From NCBI GenBank assembly GCA_017535945.1, contig JAFXTJ010000033.1:1-41388 (forward strand): a stretch of DNA of 41,388 nucleotides. Reading direction: 5' to 3'. This document shows positions 1 to 8,191 of the stretch, piece by piece. The notes below the pieces were generated by a model. That model was not told the origin of the DNA. It did no database searches and saw nothing but the letters and a program-made list of their open reading frames with translations. How positions within the stretch are numbered: the first letter of the stretch is position 1; each line of letters begins with the position of its first letter. The position numbers were made by a program, and so were the translations under genes. The DNA comes from Lachnospiraceae bacterium (GTDB lineage Bacteria > Bacillota > Clostridia > Lachnospirales > Lachnospiraceae).

Positions 1-1
1 C

Positions 2-1180
2 CAGGAGGCGCTGGATGAAACGGCCCGTGAATTCCCCTATTTCAACAGCATTCTGCGCAGAGGACTGTTCTGGTACTATCTGGAGGAAACCGACAAGCGT
101 GTCATCGTGCGGCAGGATGATCTGCCTGCCTGCGCCTCTCTCTATCATCCCGGGAGCAAGGAACTGCTGTACCGGCTGAATTATTACGGACGCCGGATCA
201 ACATGGAGATGTATCATGTCCTGGCGGACGGTACGGGTGCATTTGTGTTCTTCCGCAGGATCATTACCAAGTATCTCCTGAGAAAGCATCCGGAATGCGG
301 CGTGAGTGACAGGGAACTCCTCAATATGACGGAGGAGGAGAATGTCCGCGATGCCTTTAATCACTATTATACCAAGGGCAAGGGGCTCTCCCAGTTAAAG
401 CAGATGAGCTCCAACTGGGCCTTCCGGCTGCGCGGCCCCAAGGATCCCAATATGGAGAACCATCTGGTGGAATGTGTCGTCGATTCCCGGGAATTCATGG
501 ACATGGCGCACCGCTATGACACGACGGTCGGTGTTCTCTGCACTTCTCTCTTCATCGAGGCGGTGATCGATGAAATGACGATCCGTGAGCGGATGAAGAA
601 GAAGATCACGATCTCCGTACCGGTTAATCTGCGCCGGTATTTCCCTTCCGATACCAACCGGAATTTCTTCGGCGTCATCACGATCACCTATGTGCCTGAG
701 AACTACAGCGGCGATCTGCGGGAGATCATAGAAAGTGTGCGCGATTCCTTTGCGCATCAGCTTTCGGAAGAGATGATCGCAAAGACCATGGCATCCTATT
801 CCGCACTCGAGCACAATGCGGCGATCAAAGTAGTCCCGCTGCTGTTAAAGGATCGTGTCATGCAGGGATTCTCCGTGATGTCCCAGATGGGCGTCACCTG
901 TTCCGTCTCCAATCTGGGCAGGATCGTCATGCCGGAGGTGCTGACGCCTTATATCAGCTATTTTTCCGCCTTTACGACGGCAGCTTCGGCGCAGATCACC
1001 ATCGCGAGCTTTGAGGACAGGATGAGTTTCGGCTGGGCTTCCGGGATCGCCACGCATCAGCTGATGCGGATCTTCTGCCGGAAACTGTCGGAGCGGGGGC
1101 TGGATCCCGTTGTGGCGACCAATGACTATGATGCGCATCCGGCGGATGCGGGAGAGGAGACATCCGGTGCAGGTATGTGA
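2..1180 (+). CDS. condensation-domain / alcohol acetyltransferase-like protein (5' truncated)
   Basis: The reading frame is open from base 2, so the true start lies left of the window; the GTG at 107 is only an internal codon. At 215-232 it encodes HVLADG, matching the HxxxDG active-site motif of the condensation/acyltransferase superfamily (NRPS C domains, AATase, PapA). The His would abstract a proton from the acceptor in acyl transfer. A second conserved-looking stretch near residues 240-300 (counted from 107) has the SNLGR signature often seen in the C-terminal half of these enzymes. The gene overlaps the zinc-ribbon membrane protein gene by 14 nt, and an esterase-like gene follows, so the three are probably co-translated. 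The substrate is unknown; an acyl-lipid or acyl-glycan product is inference. Confidence 0.72.
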   Translation, partial: QEALDETAREFPYFNSILRRGLFWYYLEETDKRVIVRQDDLPACASLYHPGSKELLYRLNYYGRRINMEMYHVLADGTGAFVFFRRIITKYLLRKHPECGVSDRELLNMTEEENVRDAFNHYYTKGKGLSQLKQMSSNWAFRLRGPKDPNMENHLVECVVDSREFMDMAHRYDTTVGVLCTSLFIEAVIDEMTIRERMKKKITISVPVNLRRYFPSDTNRNFFGVITITYVPENYSGDLREIIESVRDSFAHQLSEEMIAKTMASYSALEHNAAIKVVPLLLKDRVMQGFSVMSQMGVTCSVSNLGRIVMPEVLTPYISYFSAFTTAASAQITIASFEDRMSFGWASGIATHQLMRIFCRKLSERGLDPVVATNDYDAHPADAGEETSGAGM

Positions 1181-1826
1181 GAACTGTCATATCCGGATCC
1201 GCGGCCATAAGGCGGTCTGCCCGCTGTGCGAGGGGCAGCTGACCGGGACGCCGGAGGATCCGGCTTTTCCCGTACTGAAGAAGAGGCGGTATACCTCGCG
1301 CGAGGTCATGAAAGCGGCACTGTTCATCTTCTTCGTCAGCGAGATCATCATGGGTACGATCCGCTATCTGGGCGGCCAGCGCGCTGCCTGGGCCACGGTC
1401 GTGATGCTCTGGGCACCGCTTGCGCTTGCCGGCATGTTTATCACGATGGCTTACCGGTATCATGTGCTGAAACTGATCAACGCGGAATTCTATATCGCGA
1501 TGATCCTGAACATCCTGATCGACCGCGCGACGGGCAGTCACAGCTGGGCGGTCTCGTTTGTCGTGCCGTCCCTTTTTCTGGCGCTCGTCATCACCAATTT
1601 TGTCATCGCCTTCTTTATGAAATACAGGCCGTCCGAATATCTGACGTACGCGCTCACGGCGGAGGCGCTGTCCTTCCTGCAGATCATCCTGATCGTGAAC
1701 GGCGTCAACCGGTATCCGACGCTGACCGTTATCTTTCTTGCGATCATGCTGATCTTCGTGTTCGCGGAACTGATCTTTCTGTATCAGGATATGCGCAATG
1801 CGACGGCGAGGACATTACATCTGTGA
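1167..1826 (+). CDS. zinc-ribbon integral membrane protein, DUF6320-like
   Basis: The chosen start is the GTG at 1167, preceded by GGAGAGGAGA at 1151-1160; the longer frame from 1110 has no ribosome site and would run deep into the upstream gene. The 219-residue product opens with a zinc ribbon (CENC near residues 3-6, CPLC near 17-20). About five or six hydrophobic helices follow, the first near residues 45-65. This layout resembles the DUF6320 family, which I recognise only by architecture. It sits between an acyltransferase-like gene (14-nt overlap) and an esterase-like gene, so it may be the membrane partner of an acylation/deacylation pair. No catalytic residues are visible. Confidence 0.7.
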   Translation: MQVCENCHIRIRGHKAVCPLCEGQLTGTPEDPAFPVLKKRRYTSREVMKAALFIFFVSEIIMGTIRYLGGQRAAWATVVMLWAPLALAGMFITMAYRYHVLKLINAEFYIAMILNILIDRATGSHSWAVSFVVPSLFLALVITNFVIAFFMKYRPSEYLTYALTAEALSFLQIILIVNGVNRYPTLTVIFLAIMLIFVFAELIFLYQDMRNATARTLHL

Positions 1827-1858
1827 GGCAGACTGTGGAAAAGGATCCCGGAAATCTG

Positions 1859-3052
1859 ATGAATTTAAGCCGCGGCCTGGCGTTTTTTTACCGGATGGGG
1901 GATCTGGTGGAGGAACGGATCGGCCAGCATATCATCGAGAAGGATAAGGAGGCGCGCGTACTGGAAGAAGGCGCCATGGCCTATCCGCATGTATGGTACC
2001 GTGTTCCTCTGGCGGACGGACAGTCCGGCGACGGCAGCGAATATCATGTCTATCTCAAAGCCGCGCATAGCGACCGGCTTGTCATCTTTTTCTCCGGCGG
2101 AGGAGTGGCGTGGAACGATTACACCGCGGCGCGTCCCGTCACGGGCGGCAAGGTGGCGGCGGGGCTCCCGCATTTCTACTGGAACAATCTGCGCCCCTTT
2201 ACCCAGATCATGAACATCAATATCGGCATCACGGAGACCGGGAACAAAGACAATCCGTTCGAGGACTGGAGCTTCGTGATCATCACCTATACCACAGGCG
2301 ATCTCCATGTCGGTGACAATGACTATACCTGGCGGGATGACGAGGCGGGAGAGGAAGGTGTCGTGCATTTTCACGGATACCGCAATTTCCTCGCGGCGAT
2401 GAAAAAGGCAAAGGAGTATTTCCCGAACCCCGCGAAGATCCTCATCGCCGGGGACAGTGCCGGCGCGTTTGCCGTTCCGGCTCTTGCACCCGAGGTTGCG
2501 GACGACTGGTATCCCTCCTGCGGCGATATCACCTGCTTTTCCGACAGCGGGCAGCTACTTTACGACGGCTGGCGCAGAACAGCTGAGGAAATGTGGAAGA
2601 CAAAGCCCGGGATCGCCGAGGCGATCCATACGCCGAATATCACGCTGGACTGGTTTGCGCGTCTCTACGCGAGGAAGGGTGACAGCATCCGCTATCTTTA
2701 CGCCTGCTCCGTCCGGGATTATCTGCTGAGCGCGTACTATAACGATGTGGAGAATGAGGAATTCACCTCGGACGCGGAGATCCAGGAGGCATTTTACGCG
2801 CAGTTCAAGGAAATGCTCGCGGGTCTGAAGCGGATCACGCCGGGCTTCCGGTTCTATATCAACGATTTCCCCAATATCATGATCATAAAGAAGGGAATGA
2901 AGGGCGGCACGGCCCATACCTGTGTGCGGGAGAAATTCTTCTATCTGCCGAACCGGGAGGGGATCTCCATGGCAAAGTGGCTCTCCGACGCGGTAAACGG
3001 AGAGATGTATGACTGCGGGATGGCGTTGATCGATGAGAAAAGTACCCCATAA
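1859..3052 (+). CDS. alpha/beta hydrolase, pectinacetylesterase/Notum-like
   Basis: A 397-residue cytoplasmic protein by sequence, with no signal peptide. It shows the pectinacetylesterase layout: an oxyanion-type FSGGGVAW at residues 78-85, a nucleophile elbow GDSAGA with Ser200, and a C-terminal GGTAHT with the likely catalytic His353. An acid residue near 229 (SDSG) is a candidate third member of the triad. Family members remove acyl esters from polysaccharides or lipidated proteins. The start is uncertain: ATG 1859 has GGAAA 6 nt upstream, while GTG 1823 (adding 12 residues) overlaps the preceding stop as GTGA and has GAGGA 10 nt upstream. With the acyltransferase-like gene two positions upstream it could form an acylate/deacylate pair (inference). 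Confidence 0.75.
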   Translation: MNLSRGLAFFYRMGDLVEERIGQHIIEKDKEARVLEEGAMAYPHVWYRVPLADGQSGDGSEYHVYLKAAHSDRLVIFFSGGGVAWNDYTAARPVTGGKVAAGLPHFYWNNLRPFTQIMNINIGITETGNKDNPFEDWSFVIITYTTGDLHVGDNDYTWRDDEAGEEGVVHFHGYRNFLAAMKKAKEYFPNPAKILIAGDSAGAFAVPALAPEVADDWYPSCGDITCFSDSGQLLYDGWRRTAEEMWKTKPGIAEAIHTPNITLDWFARLYARKGDSIRYLYACSVRDYLLSAYYNDVENEEFTSDAEIQEAFYAQFKEMLAGLKRITPGFRFYINDFPNIMIIKKGMKGGTAHTCVREKFFYLPNREGISMAKWLSDAVNGEMYDCGMALIDEKSTP

Positions 3053-3060
3053 AAGGGAGG

Positions 3061-3089
3061 AAGCCGGATCGGCAATGCCGATCCGGCTT
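3061..3089. terminator. perfect inverted repeat downstream of the hydrolase gene
   Basis: Fourteen bases at 3061-3074 (AAGCCGGATCGGCA) are exactly repeated in inverse at 3076-3089 around one central base, giving a very stable GC-rich hairpin 9 nt after the hydrolase stop codon. No run of T follows on the plus strand, so it may be a weak intrinsic terminator or an mRNA 3'-end stabiliser. The AT-rich 3090-3199 stretch beyond it leads to truA and contains a possible TACAAT hexamer at 3125, without a convincing -35. Confidence 0.6.
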
Positions 3090-3199
3090 AGTTATGAAGA
3101 AAAAGCTTTATCTCTCTCTCGATGGTACAATCATAACAGGCGAAAGTAACGAAAAAATGTTAGAATTGTAAAGAAAATGTTAACAAAATACGGAATATT

Positions 3200-3955
3200 A
3201 TGAATCGAAATATCAGATTAACGATCCGTTATGACGGATCCAGATACGGCGGCTGGGAGCATCAGCCGGACCGCCCCATGACGATCCAGGGCAAGCTGGA
3301 GCAGGTTCTGGCCAGGATGCTCATGCTGCCCGAGGGCGAAGTGCCGCTCGTGATTGGCGCCGGCCGTACGGATGCCGGCGTCCATGCGCTGGCGATGACC
3401 GCCAATCTCCATGCCGAGACGGAGATGACCGAGGAGGAGATCCTCGCCTATCTGAATCATTATCTGCCGGATGATATCGGCGTCGATGACGTGCAGTTTG
3501 CTTCTCCACGGTTTCACGCGCGCTATAATGCCACAGGGAAGACATACTGTTACAGGATCTGGTGCGGAGACAGGAAGCCGGTATTTGAGCGCAAGTATCT
3601 CACGGTCACGGAAGGGAGACCGGATACCGGACGGATGCGGCAGGCGGCCGCATATCTCATCGGTACACATGATTTCCGCAGCTTCTGCGCAAATCCGAAA
3701 ATGAAGAAATCCACGGTGCGCACGGTGGATGAGATCACGATCGAAGAGGAGGAGGAGATCATCCGCTTCACCTTTCACGGAGGCGGATTCCTGCAGAATA
3801 TGGTGCGGATCCTGGTGGGAACGCTCCTGGAGGTCGGATACGGCAGAATGGAACCGGAGCGTGTACGGGAGATCCTGGAGGCGCTGGACAGAAGAGAAGC
3901 GGGGCCGACCGCGCCGCCCCAGGGTCTTATGCTGATCGGAGTGGACTACGACTGA
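3200..3955 (+). CDS. truA: tRNA pseudouridine(38-40) synthase TruA
   Basis: A 251-residue protein of normal length for TruA, which converts uridines 38-40 of the tRNA anticodon arm to pseudouridine. The N-terminal RYDGSRYGGW (residues 9-19) and the active-site GRTDAGVHA with catalytic Asp58 are diagnostic. The C-terminal FLQNMVRILVGTLLEVG stretch also matches the family. ATG 3200 follows an AT-rich leader with only a weak GGA ribosome match. A hairpin upstream (3061-3089) and a terminator downstream (3961-3988) suggest a single-gene transcript. Confidence 0.95.
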   Translation: MNRNIRLTIRYDGSRYGGWEHQPDRPMTIQGKLEQVLARMLMLPEGEVPLVIGAGRTDAGVHALAMTANLHAETEMTEEEILAYLNHYLPDDIGVDDVQFASPRFHARYNATGKTYCYRIWCGDRKPVFERKYLTVTEGRPDTGRMRQAAAYLIGTHDFRSFCANPKMKKSTVRTVDEITIEEEEEIIRFTFHGGGFLQNMVRILVGTLLEVGYGRMEPERVREILEALDRREAGPTAPPQGLMLIGVDYD

Positions 3956-3960
3956 AAAAA

Positions 3961-3988
3961 GAAAAGACACGCATCTGCGTGTCTTTTC
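3961..3988. terminator. bidirectional intrinsic terminator between truA and the DUF6465-like gene
   Basis: GAAAAGACACGCA (3961-3973), loop TC, and the exact inverse repeat to 3988 form a 13-bp stem. For the minus-strand gene ending at 4013, the stem is followed by six T residues (A run at 3955-3960 on plus). For truA the stem itself ends in CTTTTC. The two convergent genes therefore share one terminator. Confidence 0.85.
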
Positions 3989-4012
3989 GTGATCTCTGCG
4001 GGAAAATCGTCT

Positions 4013-4267
4013 TTACAGATCGAAATCGCCGTTGATGTCTTTGTTGATGACGTAGTAGACCTTGTTCTCCTCGGGCTTGATGTAGAGCTCGACACTGTCG
4101 ATCTCGATGATCTTGCGTCCGAACTGGCCGGTCCAGATGTCCTTGACGCGGGATACCAGATCCTCATAGGGAATGGATTTCTCGCCGTACTGCAAAGTCA
4201 CATTGGATTTCACGGTGTTCGTATTGACGGTCACATGCCGTCCCGCTGTCTTCTTTGCTGCTGCCAT
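4013..4267 (-). CDS. small conserved protein, DUF6465-like
   Basis: An 84-residue basic-to-acidic protein starting with a Lys/Ala-rich tail (MAAAKKTAGR) and ending in a conserved-looking VYYVINKDINGDFDL block, which resembles the DUF6465 family of Lachnospiraceae. It contains no membrane segment, cysteine or known catalytic motif. AGGAGG at 4275-4280 (read on the minus strand) sits 7 nt before the ATG, so translation should be strong. No promoter or terminator lies in the 40 nt between this gene and the tRNA-Ala upstream, so it is probably transcribed from the tRNA promoter. The function is unknown. Confidence 0.8.
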   Translation of the reverse strand: MAAAKKTAGRHVTVNTNTVKSNVTLQYGEKSIPYEDLVSRVKDIWTGQFGRKIIEIDSVELYIKPEENKVYYVINKDINGDFDL

Positions 4268-4307
4268 CTCATTACCTCCTGATAGGATGCCTGCGTCTGG
4301 TAAATAC

Positions 4308-4380
4308 TGGAGCCGGAGGGGATCGAACCCTTGACCTCAGCGTTGCGAACGCTGCGCTCTCCCAACTGAGCTACGACCCC
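4308..4380 (-). tRNA. tRNA-Ala (anticodon CGC)
   Basis: The minus strand folds into a complete 73-nt cloverleaf: acceptor GGGGTCG/CGGCTCC, D arm GCTC/GAGC, anticodon stem CAGCG/CGCTG with loop TTCGCAA (anticodon CGC, reading GCG), variable AGGTC, and T loop TTCGATC. The acceptor carries the G3-U70 wobble pair, the main identity element for alanyl-tRNA synthetase. The discriminator is A73 and the 3' CCA is not encoded. The outermost T-stem pair is an A-C mismatch (49-65). A dedicated CGC isoacceptor fits a GC-rich genome that uses GCG codons. Confidence 0.95.
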
Positions 4381-4396
4381 AAACGCTAACTATTGG

Positions 4397-4425
4397 ATGA
4401 TAGCACATAAAATCTCCTTATTCAA
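4397..4425 (-). promoter_or_regulatory. sigma-A promoter for tRNA-Ala and the DUF6465-like gene
   Basis: On the minus strand TTGAAT (4425-4420), a 17-nt spacer and TATCAT (4402-4397) lie just upstream of the tRNA 5' end at 4380. The predicted transcript start is near 4390, leaving a leader of about 10 nt as expected for a tRNA precursor. Confidence 0.8.
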
Positions 4426-4443
4426 GAGGAATTTTTGTTTTTA

Positions 4444-4472
4444 TGGACATTCACGGGTTTTTCGTGTATCCT
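4444..4472 (+). promoter_or_regulatory. sigma-A promoter for the YfhO-type gene
   Basis: TGGACA (4444-4449), a 17-nt spacer and TATCCT (4467-4472) precede the ATG at 4516. Start of transcription is expected near 4479. It is divergent from the tRNA-Ala promoter, with 18 bp between the two -35 elements. Confidence 0.6.
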
Positions 4473-4515
4473 AATCAATTGACGGTTACGTGGACTGAGA
4501 GGTGAAACGGGAATC

Positions 4516-7233
4516 ATGAACGATCGGCGGATGGATCAAAACAGGAAAGAACGGATCCTGCGGGGCCTGACGGTCCTGACAGCCGGCGTGCTCGCGGGGG
4601 TGATGTATCTGCTCCTCATCAGACGCAATGCGATCGTTCCGTTTGGCGACAATACCTGGATCATGCTCGATCTGAAGCGCCAGTATATCGATTATTATGC
4701 CTATTATCAGAGGATCTTCTCCGGGCAGGAGGGGATCCTTTATTCATTTGAGACGACACTCGGTTCCGGGATGGTCGGCTTCATGTGTTACTATCTGGCC
4801 AACCCGCTTTTCGTGCTGCTTCTGCCGTTTCCGGCAGACCGCCTGCCTCTTGGCGTTTCTTTTGTCATCGGAGTGACGATCGTCCTGGCTGCCATGATCA
4901 TGGCGGCTTTCCTGTGGTGGTATCTCGAGCGGAACGAGCACGCGGGCGGATTCTTCGGGCGCTGCCTCCCGTCCCTGGCCGGCGCGATGGCCTGGTCCTT
5001 CTCGGGCTTCCTCATCGCGCACAGCATGAATCCCATGTGGACGGATGTATGGATCTTTATACCTGTTCTGATCTACGCGCTGGAAACGGGATTCCTCGGA
5101 GAGGCGGGAGAGATCCCGTTAAGGAAGCTGCGCCTGTATGGCCTGCGTTACAGTCTGTGCGTGGCACTGATCCTCATCTGGAATTATTACATCTCTTATC
5201 AGGTGCTCCTGCTGGTGGCGCTCTGGACGCTGGTGCGTCTGTGGGAGAACAAAGACAGGCATCCCGTACGGACGATCGCCCGTCTCTTTGTGCATACGGT
5301 CGGGGCGGTTCTCGCGGATACTGTTCTGATGCTGCCCGTACTGTTCGCACTGGCCAACAGTCCCAAGGACATCTTACGGCTGGGGATGGCCGCAACCGGT
5401 CAAAATCTCTCGCCCGTGGATGTCTTCAGCAAAGCGTATTTCCTGGCGTATGACGCGGATCAGACGCTCTTCGGATATCCGCAGATCTATATCGGTCTGT
5501 TCCTGTTGTGCGCGGTTGTGCTGTTTTTTACGGACGGCAGGAGACGGATCAGGGAACGGGCCGCGCTGCTGATCCCGGTGCTGGTCTACATGATCTCTTT
5601 CTGTGTCGATGCGGTAAACCTGTTCTGGCACGCGCTGATGGAGCCCTCGGGACATCCGTACCGGCAGGCGCCGGAATTTGTATTTATCGTGATACTCGCC
5701 GGCTGCAGATATCTGTCCGGGCTGCGGGGCAAAAACGCCTGCGATGCGGACACGGATGCGGAAGGGGAGAAATGGTCCCGCATGATCCCGCGGTACCTTG
5801 TGACTGCGGGCTGCCTGCTCGGGATGCTTTTTCTGGTCGGACGCGGGAATTATTACTATACGACGCAGGAGATGCTCCGGATCAACGCGGTCCGGATCCC
5901 CCTGATCCTCGCGGCACTTTTTGTCTGTGAACTCCTGCCGCGCGGAGCCGGGATCCGCAGACAGGTGCTGCCCCTTGTCCTGATCCTTGCCATGCTGATC
6001 TATGACTCATCGGAGCTGACGGACAACGCCTGCTTCACGCAGAACATCATCAACTATTCGGGTGAGACCAGAAATCATTTTCTGGAGACCGTGGATGCCG
6101 TGAAGACCCAGGTGGACGCGGTCTATGCCATGGATCCGGGATTTTACCGGATGGAGCAGCTGACGCCGAGAGAGCAGAATGACGGGATGATGTACGGTTA
6201 CAACGGTGTGACGCATTACAGTTCCGCCGGGATGACCTATGTGCGCTATCTGCTCCACAAGCTCGGTTTCAACGATGACGGACTCTATACCCATTACGGA
6301 CATGACAATACCGTCACCATGGATATGCTTCTCGGGATCCGTTATCTGCTGACCACGGACAGGAGCCTGGTCCATCCCGCCTATCAGCCCGTGGAGACAG
6401 GCGCGGATACGGGCGTGTACGTTTACCGGAATCCCTATGCGCTTTCCGTTGCGCTTGAGGTACCGGACTATGATCTGAACGGGATCACCGGCATTGATAA
6501 TCCGTACAGCCTGCCGCAGGATCCCTTCGCTCTGCAGGAGGACATGCTCTCGCGCCTGGCCGGAGAACAGGTGCGTGTATTTGCCGACGCGGAAACGGAG
6601 ACGGAGGAAGTCGCCGAGGGAGAAGAGAAGAAAGTGCTCGTGGCGCACATCACGCCGGTCCTTGACGGCGAACTGTACATGTATCTGGACGGTCTGATGG
6701 GAACGATCCAGGGACTGGCCGTGTTTGAAGAAGACGAACTGCTGACCGGATACGGCAACCGCGGATGTTATAAGATCCTGAATCTTGGGACAAGACGTGC
6801 CGGAGAGACGCTGACCGTGAAGATCGAAGGAGAAAGCGGAGATCCGGATTTCGGCAGGCCGCTCTTCGTTACGGAGGATACGGAGGCGGTCGCCGCTGTA
6901 TTTGCGCGTCTGGAAGGGTACGGGATCACTGTCCGCGAGGACGGTAATGACGGGATCGCCATGGATCTGCCCGCGGACTGCGGCGATATCGTGACTTCGA
7001 TCCCGTATGAGGAGGGCTGGAGCGTACCGGGGATCCGGACCTACGGCGCCATGATGGTTATACCGGGGGAACAGGCGGCTTCCCGTGCGCGTGACGGCTT
7101 ACTGCGCATGCATTTCATCCCGGCGGGTATGAAGACCGGCGCGGCCGTCTCCCTGATCGTCCTGCTGCTGTGCGGACTGTGGCTGTATTTCGGCGTGATC
7201 CGTCTGAAAGAGGATGAAGAGCGGAATGCGTGA
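4516..7233 (+). CDS. YfhO family multi-pass membrane protein (GT-C-type glycan modification)
   Basis: A 905-residue protein with about a dozen hydrophobic helices: one near residues 16-34, a cluster through about 500, and a final one near 873-893. A large extracytoplasmic domain precedes the last helix. The N-terminal motifs DLKRQYIDYYAYY and SFETTLGSGMVGF are typical of YfhO (PF09586), GT-C-like membrane proteins that help glycosylate lipoteichoic acid or other envelope polymers from lipid-linked sugars. ATG 4516 follows GAGAGGTG and its own promoter. It overlaps the downstream deacetylase gene by 8 nt, and a GtrB-like transferase that could make the lipid-linked donor lies just beyond. The polymer acted on is not known. 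Confidence 0.85.
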   Translation: MNDRRMDQNRKERILRGLTVLTAGVLAGVMYLLLIRRNAIVPFGDNTWIMLDLKRQYIDYYAYYQRIFSGQEGILYSFETTLGSGMVGFMCYYLANPLFVLLLPFPADRLPLGVSFVIGVTIVLAAMIMAAFLWWYLERNEHAGGFFGRCLPSLAGAMAWSFSGFLIAHSMNPMWTDVWIFIPVLIYALETGFLGEAGEIPLRKLRLYGLRYSLCVALILIWNYYISYQVLLLVALWTLVRLWENKDRHPVRTIARLFVHTVGAVLADTVLMLPVLFALANSPKDILRLGMAATGQNLSPVDVFSKAYFLAYDADQTLFGYPQIYIGLFLLCAVVLFFTDGRRRIRERAALLIPVLVYMISFCVDAVNLFWHALMEPSGHPYRQAPEFVFIVILAGCRYLSGLRGKNACDADTDAEGEKWSRMIPRYLVTAGCLLGMLFLVGRGNYYYTTQEMLRINAVRIPLILAALFVCELLPRGAGIRRQVLPLVLILAMLIYDSSELTDNACFTQNIINYSGETRNHFLETVDAVKTQVDAVYAMDPGFYRMEQLTPREQNDGMMYGYNGVTHYSSAGMTYVRYLLHKLGFNDDGLYTHYGHDNTVTMDMLLGIRYLLTTDRSLVHPAYQPVETGADTGVYVYRNPYALSVALEVPDYDLNGITGIDNPYSLPQDPFALQEDMLSRLAGEQVRVFADAETETEEVAEGEEKKVLVAHITPVLDGELYMYLDGLMGTIQGLAVFEEDELLTGYGNRGCYKILNLGTRRAGETLTVKIEGESGDPDFGRPLFVTEDTEAVAAVFARLEGYGITVREDGNDGIAMDLPADCGDIVTSIPYEEGWSVPGIRTYGAMMVIPGEQAASRARDGLLRMHFIPAGMKTGAAVSLIVLLLCGLWLYFGVIRLKEDEERNA

Positions 7234-8191
7234 CGGAAATGTGACTCCCGCAGCAGAAGTCGCTGTGGAACTGCATGCGGATGATTACGCGCTCTCCGCG
7301 CATAATTCCGCGAGGATCCTTTCCCTGCTCGAACAGGGCGTGCTGGACGGCATCAGCATCATCCCAAACATGCATGACCGGGAACGTTGCATGGAAGAAC
7401 TGGCGCGCGCCTGGGACGGCATGGAACACAAACCCCATATCGCCGTACATCTGAATATCGCTGACGGGAGATCCCTGAGCGGCATCGCGGATCCGCTTCT
7501 TACACATGAGGGAAGCGACGGAGCGCGGTATTTCCGTACTTCCTGGATGAAACTCCTGTTTGCTTCGCATCTTCCCCGGAGAAGGGAACAGATCCGCAGG
7601 GAACTGACCGGAGAATTTGTCCTGCAGATCCGCGGGGTATATGACCGGATCGCGGCTTTTGCCGCGGACGCGGACGGAAACTGTCCGTTCGGTCTCGACA
7701 GTCATACGCACACGCATATGATCCCCGTGGTATTTGACGCGATGCTTGATGCGGTCCGGGAGACGGGACTGACCGGGGATCTGCGATATGTCCGTGTTTC
7801 AAGAGAACCCGCGGGGGTTTTTGGCTGTATCCTGTATACAGTCTCTCCCGTGAATCTCGTCAAGAACGTGCTGCTGAACCTGCTTTCCGGCAGAGCGGAG
7901 AAGCGTCTTGACCGGCTTGGGATATCGCACGGTCTGCTCTGGGGACTGATCATGAGCGGACGGATGGATGCGGAGCGGACGGGCCGGGTGCTGCCCGGTA
8001 TGCTGCGCCGGATCCGTGAGAAAAAGATGCCGCTGGAGATCCTCTTTCATCCGGGTATCGTTCTGCCCGAAGAGGCAGCGGCTGAAGAGTATACCCCGTC
8101 GGATCTTGCGGCGGTGATATCGGCGGACCGGGATACGGAATATGAGAGTGTCTGCGCGATGCGCGGTATGCTTAGTGGCGGTCTTCGATGA
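7226..8191 (+). CDS. YdjC/ChbG family carbohydrate deacetylase
   Basis: A 321-residue protein of the YdjC-like family (PF04794), metal-dependent deacetylases of N-acetylated sugars. Visible metal and catalytic motifs are HADDYALS (residues 17-24), DSHTHTH (about 158-164) and FHPG near 275. I chose ATG 7226 because AGGA at 7211-7214 gives an 11-nt spacing; ATG 7214 would add four residues but has the purine run directly abutting it. The start overlaps the YfhO-type stop by 8 nt, and the 3' end overlaps the convergent glycosyltransferase gene by 20 nt. Members include chitooligosaccharide deacetylase ChbG and hopanoid HpnK; here an envelope glycan substrate is inferred from the neighbours. Confidence 0.85.
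   Translation: MRDGNVTPAAEVAVELHADDYALSAHNSARILSLLEQGVLDGISIIPNMHDRERCMEELARAWDGMEHKPHIAVHLNIADGRSLSGIADPLLTHEGSDGARYFRTSWMKLLFASHLPRRREQIRRELTGEFVLQIRGVYDRIAAFAADADGNCPFGLDSHTHTHMIPVVFDAMLDAVRETGLTGDLRYVRVSREPAGVFGCILYTVSPVNLVKNVLLNLLSGRAEKRLDRLGISHGLLWGLIMSGRMDAERTGRVLPGMLRRIREKKMPLEILFHPGIVLPEEAAAEEYTPSDLAAVISADRDTEYESVCAMRGMLSGGLR

Noticed and set aside
1226-1858. A long upstream extension of the hydrolase frame, giving a 608-residue protein.
   Set aside because: It runs through the whole zinc-ribbon gene in another frame, is Arg/Gly/Asp-rich shadow sequence, and lacks a ribosome site.
3090-3199. Small gene or promoter before truA.
   Set aside because: No start codon with a ribosome site gives a plausible frame, and no -35/-10 pair of good quality was found.
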